Position numbers and translations under genes: made by a program
Part shown: one piece after another, positions 11,550 to 21,003 of the stretch
How the letters are laid out: each line of letters begins with the position of its first letter
Numbering within the stretch: the first letter of the stretch is position 1
The notes under the pieces: model-generated
What the model saw: the letters and a program-made list of their open reading frames with translations, nothing else
What the model was told of the DNA's origin: nothing
Databases searched by the model: none
Source of the DNA: a beta proteobacterium AAP99
GTDB taxonomy: Bacteria > Pseudomonadota > Gammaproteobacteria > Burkholderiales > Burkholderiaceae_C
Assembly: GCA_001295775.1 (NCBI GenBank)
Contig: LJIA01000006.1
Location: 294,319 to 358,318 of the forward strand
Direction: 5' to 3'
Length of the DNA: 64,000 nucleotides

Positions 11550-13217
11550 ATGGGGATGGAGATCGAACGCGAGTCGATGGAATATGACGTGGTGATCGTG
11601 GGTGGCGGGCCGGCCGGCCTGTCCGCAGCGATCCGCATCAAGCAGCTGGCCGCCAGCAAGGGCCAGGATGTCTCCGTCGTGGTGCTGGAGAAGGGCTCGG
11701 AGGTCGGTGCGCACATCCTCTCGGGCGCCGTGATGGACCCGATCGCCCTCAACGAGCTGATCCCGGACTGGAAAGACAAGGGTGCGCCGCTGAACCAGCC
11801 CGTCACGCGCGACGAAGCCCTGTTTCTGACGGAAACCGGCGCCACCAAGACGCCGGACTGGCTGATGCCCGACAACTTCCACAACGCGGGCTGCTACGTG
11901 ATCAGCCTGGGCAATGTCGTGCGCTGGCTGGGCCAGCAGGCCGAGAGCCTGGGCGTGGAGATCTTCCCAGGCTTTGCGGCCGCCGAGGTGCTGTACGACG
12001 AGCACGGCGCCGTGAAGGGCGTGGCCACCGGCAACATGGGCATCGGCAAGGATGGGGAGCCCACCGAGAACTTCCAGCCGGGCATGGAACTGCACGGCAA
12101 GTACACGATCTTTGCCGAAGGCGCGCGCGGCCACCTGGGCAAGCAGCTGATCGAGCGTTTCAAGCTCGACGCGGGCAAGGACCCTCAGAGCTACGCGATC
12201 GGCATCAAGGAACTCTGGGAGATCGACCCCACCAAGGCTCAGCCGGGGCTGGTGGTGCACGCGGCCGGCTGGCCGCTGGACAAGAACACCTACGGCGGCG
12301 GCTTCCTGTATCACCTGGAAGGCAACAAGGTGACCCTGGGCTTCGTGGTCGGCCTGAACTACGAGAACCCCTGGCTGTCGCCCTTCGAGGAAATGCAGCG
12401 CTGGAAGACACACCCGGCCATCCGCAAGCACATCGAAGGCGGCAAGCGCCTGTCCTATGGCGCACGCGCCATCACTGCCGGCGGCCTGCTGTCACTGCCC
12501 AAGACGGTGTTCCCGGGCGGCGCACTGGTGGGCTGCGAGGCCGGCTTTCTGAATGCACCGCGCATCAAGGGCAGTCATGCGGCCATCAAGACCGGCATGT
12601 TGTGCGGCGAAGCTGCCTTCGAGGCCGTGGCCGCCGGCCGCAAGCAGGACGAACTCACGGCCTACCCCGCCGCGTTCGATGCGAGCTGGCTGCGCAAGGA
12701 GCTGGAGCAGGCGCGCAACTTCAAGCAGTGGTTCAAGTACGGGCTGACGGTCGGCTCGATCATGACCGGCATCGAATACTGGCTGCTGCCCAAGCTCGGC
12801 ATCAAGCGCCCGCCCTGGACGATCCACCGCACGAAGGCCGATCACCTGTATCTCAAGCCGGCGGACCAGTGCGCCAAGATCGAGTACCCCAAGCCCGACG
12901 GCAAGCTGACCTTCGACCGCCTGAGTTCGGTGTTCGTCTCGAACACCAACCATGAAGAGAACCAGCCGGCCCACCTCACTCTGCGCAATGCCGCCGTGCC
13001 CGTGGCGACCAACCTGGCCAAGTACGCCGGCCCGGAGAGCCGCTACTGCCCGGCGGGCGTGTACGAGTTCGTGAAGAACGACGACGGCAGCGATCGCCTG
13101 CAAATCAACGCGCAGAACTGCGTGCACTGCAAGACCTGCGACATCAAGGATCCGACGCAGAACATCGTCTGGATCACGCCTGAAGGCGGCGGTGGGCCGA
13201 ACTACGCCGGCATGTAG
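11550..13217 (+). CDS. etfQO: electron transfer flavoprotein-ubiquinone oxidoreductase
   Basis: Membrane-associated flavo-iron-sulfur enzyme that passes electrons from reduced ETF (fed by acyl-CoA and amino acid dehydrogenases) to ubiquinone. The 555 residues match ETF-QO. The FAD dinucleotide motif GGGPAG is at 18-23. The middle carries the quinone-binding region (GGFLYHLEGNKVTLGFV). The C-terminus has the single 4Fe-4S cluster: one Cys in RYCPAGVYE and three in CVHCKTC, followed by DIKDPTQNI. GAGGAG sits four bases before ATG 11550; ATG 11577 (MEYDVVIVGG) is a shorter alternative. It is a single-gene unit ending at a repeat-derived hairpin. Confidence 0.96.
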   Translation: MGMEIERESMEYDVVIVGGGPAGLSAAIRIKQLAASKGQDVSVVVLEKGSEVGAHILSGAVMDPIALNELIPDWKDKGAPLNQPVTRDEALFLTETGATKTPDWLMPDNFHNAGCYVISLGNVVRWLGQQAESLGVEIFPGFAAAEVLYDEHGAVKGVATGNMGIGKDGEPTENFQPGMELHGKYTIFAEGARGHLGKQLIERFKLDAGKDPQSYAIGIKELWEIDPTKAQPGLVVHAAGWPLDKNTYGGGFLYHLEGNKVTLGFVVGLNYENPWLSPFEEMQRWKTHPAIRKHIEGGKRLSYGARAITAGGLLSLPKTVFPGGALVGCEAGFLNAPRIKGSHAAIKTGMLCGEAAFEAVAAGRKQDELTAYPAAFDASWLRKELEQARNFKQWFKYGLTVGSIMTGIEYWLLPKLGIKRPPWTIHRTKADHLYLKPADQCAKIEYPKPDGKLTFDRLSSVFVSNTNHEENQPAHLTLRNAAVPVATNLAKYAGPESRYCPAGVYEFVKNDDGSDRLQINAQNCVHCKTCDIKDPTQNIVWITPEGGGGPNYAGM

Positions 13218-13334
13218 CGGAGTTGCGAGCTGCTGGACGCACTCAGGCGGGTGCGCCGCAGCGCGGGCAGGTGCCTGAAGAACCGCACCAGCACTCGTTT
13301 AGTTCGAAAACGGCCATATTCTTGAAATAGATTG

Positions 13335-13377
13335 AAAACCGGCTTTCCGCGCATCAGACAAGCGGAAAGCCGGTTTC
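13335..13377. repeat. repeat-family hairpin, copy B, acting as a convergent terminator
   Basis: Near-perfect stem of about 16 bp, ACCGGCTTTCCGC / GCGGAAAGCCGGT plus A/T extensions, with loop GCATCAGACAA. It shares GGCTTTCCGC and the loop with the copies at 41702-41740 and 2442-2508. It lies between the convergent etfQO and Nudix genes and is flanked by A-rich and T-rich bases, so a terminator role is likely. Confidence 0.8.
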
Positions 13378-13434
13378 ATGACTTTTAGATTCAGTCGTTT
13401 TCGGCCAACTAAAACTCGCGCCGGTGGCGGCTAG

Positions 13435-14064
13435 TCAGACTGGATGCAGCTTGCGCGGCCATGTGCCGGCCAGCACCTGCTGCGCCGCGAGTGCGCCGAT
13501 GAGGGTCTTGACGTCCGTGAGCTCGCCGCGGACCACTTGCGCCACCACCTCATCCAGCGGCAGTCGCACGACATCGAGGAACTCTTCTTCGTCCAGCTGC
13601 TGCGGCACCGCGCTCAGCTCCTCGGCCAGAAACAGTTCGATCGCCTCGTCCGAATAGGCGATGGCATTGTGGATGACGGTGAGCTGCGACCACTGCGCAG
13701 CCGCCAGCCCGACTTCCTCGGCCAGCTCGCGCTGCGCAGTGAGCAACGTGGGCTCGCCGGGGTCCCGCTTGCCGGCAGGAAACTCGAGAAACACGCGGTT
13801 CAGCGGGTAGCGGAACTGCCGCACCATGGTGACCGTGCCGTCTGCGTGCAGGGGCACGATCATCGCGGCCCCTGGGTGCACCACATACTCCCGGGTGGCC
13901 ACACTGCCACTGGGCAGCCGCACGTGGTCCAGCCGCACGTCCAGCAGGCGCCCGGCAAAGACCTGGCGGGATTCGATACGCGTTTCGATCAGACCGGCAT
14001 CCGCCGGAGCGTTGACTGGCGCGTCAGGCGGCGCCTGGGTGGGCGAGTCGGTCGGCCCGCTCAT
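13435..14064 (-). CDS. Nudix hydrolase, probable ADP-ribose pyrophosphatase
   Basis: A 209-residue Nudix enzyme. The Nudix box is complete at about residues 98-120: G-KRDPG-E, seven residues, then RELAEEVGL, which provides the Mg-binding Glu residues. Upstream strands (REYVVHPGAAMIVPL and VRQFRYPLNRVFLEFP) match ADP-ribose/GDP-mannose type hydrolases, so cleavage of ADP-ribose to AMP and ribose-5-phosphate is the best guess. The start is ATG 14064 (MSGPTDSPT); longer reading frames upstream lie inside DUF2818 and nuoN. Its ATG overlaps the DUF2818 stop (ATGA), so it is translationally coupled to the complex I operon. The first 35 residues are Pro/Ala-rich and probably disordered. Confidence 0.9.
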   Translation of the reverse strand: MSGPTDSPTQAPPDAPVNAPADAGLIETRIESRQVFAGRLLDVRLDHVRLPSGSVATREYVVHPGAAMIVPLHADGTVTMVRQFRYPLNRVFLEFPAGKRDPGEPTLLTAQRELAEEVGLAAAQWSQLTVIHNAIAYSDEAIELFLAEELSAVPQQLDEEEFLDVVRLPLDEVVAQVVRGELTDVKTLIGALAAQQVLAGTWPRKLHPV

Positions 14065-14408
14065 GCATCGGCCGAGCTGACTTCTGCTGCTGCGTTGCGC
14101 GCAGCCTTGTTCGCGCCACGGCGCAGGTAGCGCCACAGGAAGCCCGGAAACGCGGCGACGCCCCAAAGGCAGATCATCACCACCACGAACTCCCAGCGCT
14201 GCTCCGCACGTTGCCCTTGGGCACCCTCCACCCAGAGCGCTCCAAGCACCACGCAGGTGAACAACAAGCCCGAGGCCAGCGCATGCAGCGCAAAACCCGC
14301 TCCGCTGCTGAACTGCTTCATGCCGAGACCCGGCCGGAACAGAAAAGGCACACTCGCCGCCAGAACAGCAGCAAGCGTGAACAGCAGCGCGTTGGATCCC
14401 GCTCCCAT
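14061..14408 (-). CDS. DUF2818 small membrane protein of the nuo operon
   Basis: A 115-residue protein with three predicted membrane helices (about 6-24, 40-61 and 72-93) and a basic tail rich in Arg and Lys. It matches the DUF2818 family, which sits at the end of complex I operons in betaproteobacteria; its role is not known. It follows nuoN by 9 bp and its stop overlaps the Nudix start by 4 bp. The second helix region contains a conserved-looking Trp/Glu pair (LWVEGAQGQ) on the loop. A role in assembly or as an accessory subunit is possible but unproven. Confidence 0.85.
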   Translation of the reverse strand: MGAGSNALLFTLAAVLAASVPFLFRPGLGMKQFSSGAGFALHALASGLLFTCVVLGALWVEGAQGQRAEQRWEFVVVMICLWGVAAFPGFLWRYLRRGANKAARNAAAEVSSADA

Positions 14409-14417
14409 GCCTTCGCC

Positions 14418-15887
14418 TCAGCCGCCAAGGAAGGCGGTCATGGCCGCCTTGGACAGATTGAGCAGCGGCCCCGGGATCAGCCCCAGCACCAGGGAAGCTG
14501 CAGCAGTCACACCGAGCACCGCCAAGGTACCTTGCCCGGCCAGCACCGCGGGTGCATCTGCCGCAGGTTCGTCGAAGAACATCGCCTTGACCACGCGCAG
14601 GTAGTAGAAGGCACCCACCAGCGACGCAAGGACGCCGATCACGGCCAGCCAGATCAGTCCGGCGGAGATCAGCGCCTGCAGCACCGCCAACTTCGCAAAG
14701 AAACCCACAGTCGGCGGTACGCCAGCCAAGGAGAACATGAGTACGAGCATCAACCACGCCAGCGCCGGCCGGCGGTTGAACAGGCCCTTGAGATCGCCAA
14801 TCGTCTCCGCCTCAAAGCCCTTGTTGGCCAGCACCAGGATGAGCCCGAAGGTACCCAGGGTCGTGACCACGTAGGTGAGCATGTAGAACACCGAGGCGCT
14901 GTAGGCATCCGCCGCGTTCAGGTTGTTGCCGTTCACCACCCCGGCAGACAGACCCAGTACCACGAAGCCCATGTGAGAGATGGTCGAGTACGCCAGCATG
15001 CGCTTCAGGTTTGTCTGCATCACGGCGGTGAGGTTGCCGATCACCAGCGAGAACACGGCCACGAACCAGAGCATCGGCTGCCAATCGACCGCCACACCTT
15101 GCAGACCTTCCACCAGCACACGCAGCGTGATGCCGAGCGCCGCAATCTTGGGCGCCCCTGCCAGCAGCAGCGTGACCGCGGTGGGTGAGCCCTGATACAC
15201 ATCCGGCACCCACATATGGAACGGCGCCACGCCGAACTTGAAGGCCAGGCCGGCGACGATGAAGACCGTGGCGAAGACGAGTACCGTGGTGTTGGCCTTG
15301 CCGGTCGAGATGACCTTGGCGATGGTCGCGAGATCAAAGGTGGCCGTCGCGCCGTAGAGCATCGAGATGCCATAGAGCAGGAAGCCCGAGGCCAGAGCCC
15401 CCAGCACGAAGTACTTCATCGCCGACTCGGTGGCACGCTGATCGTCGCGATGGAAAGCCACCAAGGCGTACAAGGCCAGCGACATCAGCTCCAGGCCGAG
15501 GTAGACCGTCAGCAGATTGCTCGCGGAGACCATGATCATCTGGCCGAGCAGCGCACACAGGGCCAGTGCGTAGTAATCGCCCTTGGCCAGTCCGCGGTCC
15601 TCCAGATAGCGGCGACCCATCACCAGGGTGATGAAGGTCGCCACATAGGCGCCGATCTTCAGCAGATTGGCGAGGTAGTCATTGGTGAACGAACCGCCAA
15701 AGGCCACCATGTTTGTGCCGGCGCTGATGAAACCGACCGACAAGCCCGTGAGCGCCAGCAGCCCCACCAGCGAGCCGTAGTGAATGAAGCTGCGGTCGCG
15801 CGTGAACAGATCGGTGACCAGCAGGAAGCAGATCCACACGAGCAGGAAAAGCTCCGGGGCGATCGCGATGAAATTGTTCATCATCAT
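14418..15887 (-). CDS. nuoN: NADH-quinone oxidoreductase subunit N
   Basis: Antiporter-like membrane subunit of complex I, one of three proton-pumping units. The 489 residues hold about 14 helices. Family blocks are LYLGLELMSLALYALVAF, with the helix-5 Glu, and APFHMWVPDVYQGSPT, with the broken-helix region; key Lys residues lie in SAMKYFVLGA and AYSTISHMG. It starts MMMNNFIAI with ATG 15887 overlapping the nuoM stop by 4 bp (ATGA), so translation is coupled. It is the last canonical complex I subunit gene in the operon and is followed 9 bp later by DUF2818. Confidence 0.97.
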   Translation of the reverse strand: MMMNNFIAIAPELFLLVWICFLLVTDLFTRDRSFIHYGSLVGLLALTGLSVGFISAGTNMVAFGGSFTNDYLANLLKIGAYVATFITLVMGRRYLEDRGLAKGDYYALALCALLGQMIMVSASNLLTVYLGLELMSLALYALVAFHRDDQRATESAMKYFVLGALASGFLLYGISMLYGATATFDLATIAKVISTGKANTTVLVFATVFIVAGLAFKFGVAPFHMWVPDVYQGSPTAVTLLLAGAPKIAALGITLRVLVEGLQGVAVDWQPMLWFVAVFSLVIGNLTAVMQTNLKRMLAYSTISHMGFVVLGLSAGVVNGNNLNAADAYSASVFYMLTYVVTTLGTFGLILVLANKGFEAETIGDLKGLFNRRPALAWLMLVLMFSLAGVPPTVGFFAKLAVLQALISAGLIWLAVIGVLASLVGAFYYLRVVKAMFFDEPAADAPAVLAGQGTLAVLGVTAAASLVLGLIPGPLLNLSKAAMTAFLGG

Positions 15888-17413
15888 TGCGCGACTCCGG
15901 AGGCGGGCTTGGGCTGCAGCTTCACGTCAGGCACAACCTTGGACTGAGCAACGTGCTTGAGCAGGGCATCCACCGAGGCCTGCGTCACGTCGGTAAAGGG
16001 TTTCGGGTACACGCCCATCCAGATCACGGCCGCGGCCATGGTGGCGAGCAGCCAGTATTCGCGGCGATTCACGTCCTCGAGCTGGGCGACGTTCTCATTA
16101 GCCACCTCACCGAACACCACGCGCTTGTACATCCACAGCGAGTAGGCGGCGCCCATGATCAGGCTGGTTGCTGCCAGCAGCGCAATCCAGAAGTTGAACT
16201 GCACGGCACCCAGGATCACGTAGAACTCGCCCACAAAGCCACTAGTGGCCGGCAGACCCGCATTGGCCATGGCGAACAGCAGGAAGAAGGCCGCGAACTT
16301 GGGCATCGTGTTCACCACGCCGCCGTAGTCCGAGATCTGGCGAGAATGCAGCCGGTCGTACATCACGCCGATGCACAGGAACATCGCGCCCGACACAAAG
16401 CCATGGCTGATCGCCTGGATGATCGCACCCTGCATGGCCGTGGTGTTGAACATGAAGAAGCCCAGGGTGACGAAGCCCATGTGCGCGATCGACGAGTACG
16501 CGACCAGCTTCTTCATGTCTTCCTGGACCAGGGCCACGAAGCCGATGTAGACCACCGCAATCAGGGACAGGGCAATCATGAAGCCGGCAAGCTGATGGCT
16601 GGCGTCCGGCGTGATGGGCAGCGAGAAGCGCAGAAAGCCGTAGGCGCCCAGCTTGAGCATGATCGCGGCCAGCACGACCGAGCCGCCGGTGGGCGCCTCG
16701 ACGTGGGCATCGGGCAACCAGGTATGCACCGGCCACATCGGCACCTTGACGGCAAATGCGAAGAAGAACGCGAAGAACAGCAAGGTCTGCGCCGCCAGAG
16801 GAATCGGCGTCTTGGCCCAGGTGGCCAGGTCGAAGGAGCCGCCCGACTTGTTGTACAGGTAGATCAGCGCCAGGAGCATCAGCAGCGAGCCGAGCAAGGT
16901 GTACAGGAAGAACTTGATCGCGGCATACACGCGGTTAGGCCCGCCCCACACGCCGATGATGATGTACATCGGGATCAGCGTCGCTTCGAAGAAGATGTAG
17001 AACAGCAGCGCGTCGGTCGCGGAGAACACGCCGATCATGAGGCCGGAGAGCATCAGGAAGGACGCCATGTAGGCGCCGACATTCTTCTCGATGACCTCCC
17101 AGGCGGCGATCACCACGATCAGGGTGATGAAAGCTGTGAGTAGCACGAACCACAGCGCGATGCCATCCACGCCCAGCGCGTAGTGAATGTTGAAGCGCTC
17201 CACCCAGACCGCTTTTTCCGTGAACTGCATCGCCGAAGACGTGGCGTCAAAGCCGGCATAAAGCGGCAGGGTGACCAAGAAGCTGATCAATGCACCTGCC
17301 AGCGCGATCCCTCGCACCACGCCGACGTTGCGGTCCGAACCCACCGCGAGGATCAGGGCGCCGAACAGGATGGGCGTCCAGATCGCGATGGAAAGCAATG
17401 GCAGTGAACTCAT
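15884..17413 (-). CDS. nuoM: NADH-quinone oxidoreductase subunit M
   Basis: Antiporter-like subunit of complex I, 509 residues and about 14 membrane helices. Recognisable segments are FFEATLIPMYIIIGVWGG, with the conserved helix-5 Glu, the central PVHTWLPDAHVEAPT and the helix-8 region KKLVAYSSIAHMG. It lies between nuoL (18-bp gap) and nuoN (4-bp overlap). The C-terminal 20 residues are a soluble tail ending in KPASGVAQ. No start ambiguity: MSSLPLLSIAIW is the usual hydrophobic opening. Confidence 0.97.
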   Translation of the reverse strand: MSSLPLLSIAIWTPILFGALILAVGSDRNVGVVRGIALAGALISFLVTLPLYAGFDATSSAMQFTEKAVWVERFNIHYALGVDGIALWFVLLTAFITLIVVIAAWEVIEKNVGAYMASFLMLSGLMIGVFSATDALLFYIFFEATLIPMYIIIGVWGGPNRVYAAIKFFLYTLLGSLLMLLALIYLYNKSGGSFDLATWAKTPIPLAAQTLLFFAFFFAFAVKVPMWPVHTWLPDAHVEAPTGGSVVLAAIMLKLGAYGFLRFSLPITPDASHQLAGFMIALSLIAVVYIGFVALVQEDMKKLVAYSSIAHMGFVTLGFFMFNTTAMQGAIIQAISHGFVSGAMFLCIGVMYDRLHSRQISDYGGVVNTMPKFAAFFLLFAMANAGLPATSGFVGEFYVILGAVQFNFWIALLAATSLIMGAAYSLWMYKRVVFGEVANENVAQLEDVNRREYWLLATMAAAVIWMGVYPKPFTDVTQASVDALLKHVAQSKVVPDVKLQPKPASGVAQ

Positions 17414-17431
17414 GTTCTCGGTCTTGTCAGT

Positions 17432-19450
17432 TCAGCGGAAGAAGTACAGCAGCGCGACGAGGCCCAGGATCATCGCGAAGGCGTAGTGGTAGATGAAGCC
17501 GGACTGCAGCTCGCGCACGAGCGCGGCAAACCAGCCCACAGCACGGGCGCTGCCGTTCACGGCGACGCCATCAATGACCGCTTGGTCTCCACCTTTCCAC
17601 AGACCGCGGCCCAGCAGCCGCGCGCCAGCGGCGAAGACCACTTCATTGATGCGGTCCATGTAGTACTTGTTTTCGAGCAGGGTGTAGATCGGCGCAAAGA
17701 TGCGACGACCCGACTCGGCAATCTCGGGCTTGCGCAGGTAGATGAACCACGCACTGGCCACACCGGCCACCGCCAGCCAGAACGGCAGGGTGACCACCGA
17801 GTGCAGGCCGTAGCCGATCCACTCCATGCCCTTGCCGTTCGCCTCGGTGAAGTGCGCCCAGTGCTCGGCCAACTTGGCCATGGCCGGATGCGCCGCGGTG
17901 TCGATCGTGATGACACCCTTGAAGAAATCACCGAACAGCATGGGGCCAACTGCAATCAAGCCGATGATGACCGAGGGAATGGCCAGCATCATGAGTGGCA
18001 CCGTCACGACCGCAGGTGACTCGTGCGGTTCATGGCTGACATGCCCGTGAGCATCGTCATGGTCATGGTGATCGTGTTCGATCTCACGGAAACGTTCCTT
18101 GCCATGAAAGACCAGGAAGTACATCCGGAAGGAATAGAAGGCCGTGATGAAAACACCTGCGAGCACGGCGAAGTACGCAAAGCCGGCACCGGGCACCGCG
18201 GCGTACTTGGCCGCCTCGATGATCGACTCCTTGGAATAGAAGCCTGCGAAAAATGGTGTGCCGATCAGCGCCAGGGAGCCGATCAGGGACGTGATCCACG
18301 TGATCTTCATGTACTTCCACAGGCCACCCATGTGACGGATGTCCTGGTTGTGGTGCATGCCGATGATCACGGAGCCGGCCGCGAGAAACAGCAGTGCCTT
18401 GAAAAAGGCGTGCGTCATCAGGTGGAAGATCGCAACGCTGTAGGCCGACGCACCGAGCGCGACCGTCATGTAGCCCAGCTGCGAGAGGGTGGAATACGCC
18501 ACCACCCGCTTGATGTCATTCTGGATGATGCCCAGAAAGCCCATGAACAGCGCCGTGATGGCGCCGATGATGATCACGAATGACAATGCCGTGGTCGACA
18601 TCTCGTAGAGCGGCGAGAAGCGCGCCACCATGAAGATGCCTGCAGTCACCATCGTTGCGGCATGGATCAGCGCAGAGATCGGCGTCGGGCCTTCCATGGA
18701 ATCCGGCAGCCACACATGCAGCGGGAACTGCGCGCTCTTGCCCATTGCTCCAATGAACAGGCAGACGCACGCCACCGTCACGACGAGCCAGTCTGTGCCG
18801 GGGAACATCACGCCGGCGAGGCTGGGCGCCTTGGCAAAGATCTCCGAGTAGTTCATCGAGCCGGTGTAGGCGAGCACCAGGCCGATGCCCAGAATGAAGC
18901 CGAAGTCACCGACCCGGTTGACCAGGAAGGCCTTCATGTTGGCGTAGATCGCCGTCGGCTTCTTGTACCAAAAGCCAATCAGCAAGTAGCTGACCAAACC
19001 GACTGCTTCCCAGCCGAAGAAGAGCTGCAGCATGTTATTGCTCATCACGAGCATCATCATGCTGAAGGTGAACAGCGAGATGTAGGCAAAGAATCGTTGG
19101 TAGCCCGGGTCTTCTTCCATGTAGCCAATGGTGTAGATGTGCACCATCAGCGAGACCCAGGTCACGACACACATCATCATGGCCGACAGAGTGTCGATCT
19201 GAAAGCCGATCTCGAACTTCACACCAGCCACTCGGCCCCATTCGTATAGGGTGCCGTTGAACGTGTTGCCCGCAAGCACGTCTGCCAGTGTCCAGCTGGA
19301 AGCCAGTGCGGCCACCAACACGCCGATGATCGTGATCCAGTGCGCAAGACCGCGCCCGATCTTTCGACCACCGAGTGCGGTGCCGAAGATGCCAACGAGT
19401 GCCGCACCCACCAAGGGAGAGAACGCCGCAAGGAGATAGGCTGTCTTCAT
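17432..19450 (-). CDS. nuoL: NADH-quinone oxidoreductase subunit L
   Basis: Largest antiporter-like subunit of complex I (672 residues), with the long lateral helix that braces the membrane arm. Typical blocks are FFGWEAVGLVSYLLIGFW, FPLHVWLPDSMEGPTPISA and AYSTLSQLGYMTVALG. A His-rich cytosol- or periplasm-facing loop (HDHHDHDDAHGHVSHEPHE, about residues 465-485) precedes the last helices; such loops are common in betaproteobacterial NuoL. It follows nuoK by 5 bp and precedes nuoM by 18 bp. The C-terminal helix ends LVALLYFFR. Confidence 0.97.
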   Translation of the reverse strand: MKTAYLLAAFSPLVGAALVGIFGTALGGRKIGRGLAHWITIIGVLVAALASSWTLADVLAGNTFNGTLYEWGRVAGVKFEIGFQIDTLSAMMMCVVTWVSLMVHIYTIGYMEEDPGYQRFFAYISLFTFSMMMLVMSNNMLQLFFGWEAVGLVSYLLIGFWYKKPTAIYANMKAFLVNRVGDFGFILGIGLVLAYTGSMNYSEIFAKAPSLAGVMFPGTDWLVVTVACVCLFIGAMGKSAQFPLHVWLPDSMEGPTPISALIHAATMVTAGIFMVARFSPLYEMSTTALSFVIIIGAITALFMGFLGIIQNDIKRVVAYSTLSQLGYMTVALGASAYSVAIFHLMTHAFFKALLFLAAGSVIIGMHHNQDIRHMGGLWKYMKITWITSLIGSLALIGTPFFAGFYSKESIIEAAKYAAVPGAGFAYFAVLAGVFITAFYSFRMYFLVFHGKERFREIEHDHHDHDDAHGHVSHEPHESPAVVTVPLMMLAIPSVIIGLIAVGPMLFGDFFKGVITIDTAAHPAMAKLAEHWAHFTEANGKGMEWIGYGLHSVVTLPFWLAVAGVASAWFIYLRKPEIAESGRRIFAPIYTLLENKYYMDRINEVVFAAGARLLGRGLWKGGDQAVIDGVAVNGSARAVGWFAALVRELQSGFIYHYAFAMILGLVALLYFFR

Positions 19451-19455
19451 GGTGC

Positions 19456-19761
19456 TCAGCCCTTCATCGAGCCGAGCTCGTCCACGTTGATTGTGTCAAT
19501 GTTGCGGAACAGCACAACAAGGATTGCAAGTCCGATGGCCGATTCTGCTGCGGCAACGGTGAGGATGAAGAAGACGAAGACCTGTCCGTGCAGATCGCCG
19601 AGGAAGTGGGAAAACGCCACGAAATTGATGTTCACGGCGAGCAGCATCAGCTCAATGGCCATCAGCAGCACGATCACATTGCGCCGGTTGATGAAGATGC
19701 CAACGATGGAGATGGCGAAAAGAATCGCCCCCAGTGTGAGGAAGTGAGCAAGCGTCAGCAC
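19456..19761 (-). CDS. nuoK: NADH-quinone oxidoreductase subunit K
   Basis: Small membrane subunit of complex I with three helices; carries conserved Glu residues of the central proton channel ([16 protein letters not shown] and [11 protein letters not shown]). The start is GTG 19761 ([16 protein letters not shown]), giving 101 residues, the standard NuoK length, with an AGGGA ribosome site about 11 bases upstream. A TTG at 19815, overlapping the nuoJ stop, would add 18 polar residues not normal for the family. It sits between nuoJ and nuoL (5-bp gap). Confidence 0.93.
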   Translation of the reverse strand: MLTLAHFLTLGAILFAISIVGIFINRRNVIVLLMAIELMLLAVNINFVAFSHFLGDLHGQVFVFFILTVAAAESAIGLAILVVLFRNIDTINVDELGSMKG

Positions 19762-19811
19762 GTGTGGAAGGGTCCCTGAGCTTTCGTTGTTTCTTGTGTG
19801 AGCATCTACGC

Positions 19812-20507
19812 TCAAGAGGGCTGTTGCGTCGGCGGGTCCTGCGCGGGCTTCACAGCCGGAACGCTGACGATACGAACCCGATCAGCCGCGCGCGTGCGTA
19901 CGGCACCGGCCGGATCGTTGTAGCGAACATCCTTGCGGCGACGGAGCGTAAGCGCCACCGCGGCTATCAGCGCCACAAACAGGATGACGGCCGCCACCTG
20001 AACGTGGAACACGTAGTCCGAGTACATGATCTTGCCGAGTTCCCGCGTGTTGTTTGTTCCCGGGACCGGACCGATGGCTTGCGCAGTCGTCACCGGGAAG
20101 CTCTTCGTCAGCAAGACACCCATTTGGGCAACCATGACCGCTCCGACGATCAGGCCCAGCGGCATGTAACGACGGAACCCCTCACGGAGTTTGTCGAAGT
20201 TGATGTCAAGCATCATCACCACAAACAGGAACAGCACCATCACCGCGCCCACGTAGACGAGGATCAGCACGATCGCCAGAAATTCGGCCTTCAAGAGAAG
20301 CCAGATCGCGGCTGTCGAGAAGAACGTGAGCACCAGGAACAGCGCCGCGTGAACGGGGTTGCGTACGCTGATCACCGCGAGCGCAGCGCTCACGGTAACG
20401 GTCGCGAACGACCAGAACAGGGCGGTCAGCACGGCACCCGTCACGACAAAGGCACCTACACCGACCGCAACGGGCAGTACGGCAAAGAACAGGATCGGTA
20501 GCAGCAT
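19812..20507 (-). CDS. nuoJ: NADH-quinone oxidoreductase subunit J
   Basis: Membrane subunit of complex I, here 231 residues. The conserved centre is [15 protein letters not shown]...[32 protein letters not shown], split across residues of about 49-104, and contains the pi-bulge helix that gates coupling. ATG 20507 lies two bases after the nuoI stop. It gives an extra hydrophobic stretch of about 25 residues relative to many homologues, so an internal GTG ([12 protein letters not shown]) is a possible true start. The C-terminal 35 residues are a soluble Arg/Pro-rich tail. Its stop overlaps the TTG alternative of nuoK. Confidence 0.94.
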   Translation of the reverse strand: MLLPILFFAVLPVAVGVGAFVVTGAVLTALFWSFATVTVSAALAVISVRNPVHAALFLVLTFFSTAAIWLLLKAEFLAIVLILVYVGAVMVLFLFVVMMLDINFDKLREGFRRYMPLGLIVGAVMVAQMGVLLTKSFPVTTAQAIGPVPGTNNTRELGKIMYSDYVFHVQVAAVILFVALIAAVALTLRRRKDVRYNDPAGAVRTRAADRVRIVSVPAVKPAQDPPTQQPS

Positions 20508-20509
20508 GT

Positions 20510-20998
20510 TCAGCGGAAGGCCGCGTCCTTCGCGCGGTTTGCGGCGATCTCCTTCTCGTAGCGGTCACCCACCGCAAGGAGCATCTCCTTGGTGAAGTAG
20601 AGATCGCCACGCTTCTCGCCGTGGTATTCGTGAATGTGTGTCTCAACGATCGAATCCACCGGGCAGGACTCCTCGCAGAATCCGCAGAAGATGCACTTGG
20701 TCAGATCGATGTCGTAGCGCGTCGTCCGGCGGCTGCCGTCATCGCGCAGGTCGCTTTCGATCGTGATGGCCAGCGCCGGGCAGACCGCTTCGCAAAGCTT
20801 GCAGGCGATGCAGCGCTCTTCGCCGTTTTCGTAGCGGCGCAAGGCATGCAGCCCTCGGAAGCGCGGCGACATCGGCGTCTTCTCTTCGGGATACTGCACG
20901 GTGATCTTGCGCGCGAACATGTACTTGCCCGTGAGCTTCATCCCTTTCAGAAGCTCACCAAGCATCAGGCTCGACAGGAAATCCTTGACCGCATCCAT
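20510..20998 (-). CDS. nuoI: NADH-quinone oxidoreductase subunit I
   Basis: Ferredoxin-like subunit of the complex I peripheral arm (162 residues), carrying clusters N6a and N6b that pass electrons towards NuoB. Both 4Fe-4S motifs are intact: [12 protein letters not shown] and [12 protein letters not shown]. The amphipathic N-terminus ([20 protein letters not shown]) anchors it to the membrane. It follows nuoH by 5 bp and precedes nuoJ by 2 bp. Confidence 0.98.
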   Translation of the reverse strand: MDAVKDFLSSLMLGELLKGMKLTGKYMFARKITVQYPEEKTPMSPRFRGLHALRRYENGEERCIACKLCEAVCPALAITIESDLRDDGSRRTTRYDIDLTKCIFCGFCEESCPVDSIVETHIHEYHGEKRGDLYFTKEMLLAVGDRYEKEIAANRAKDAAFR

Positions 20999-21003
20999 CG
21001 TGA

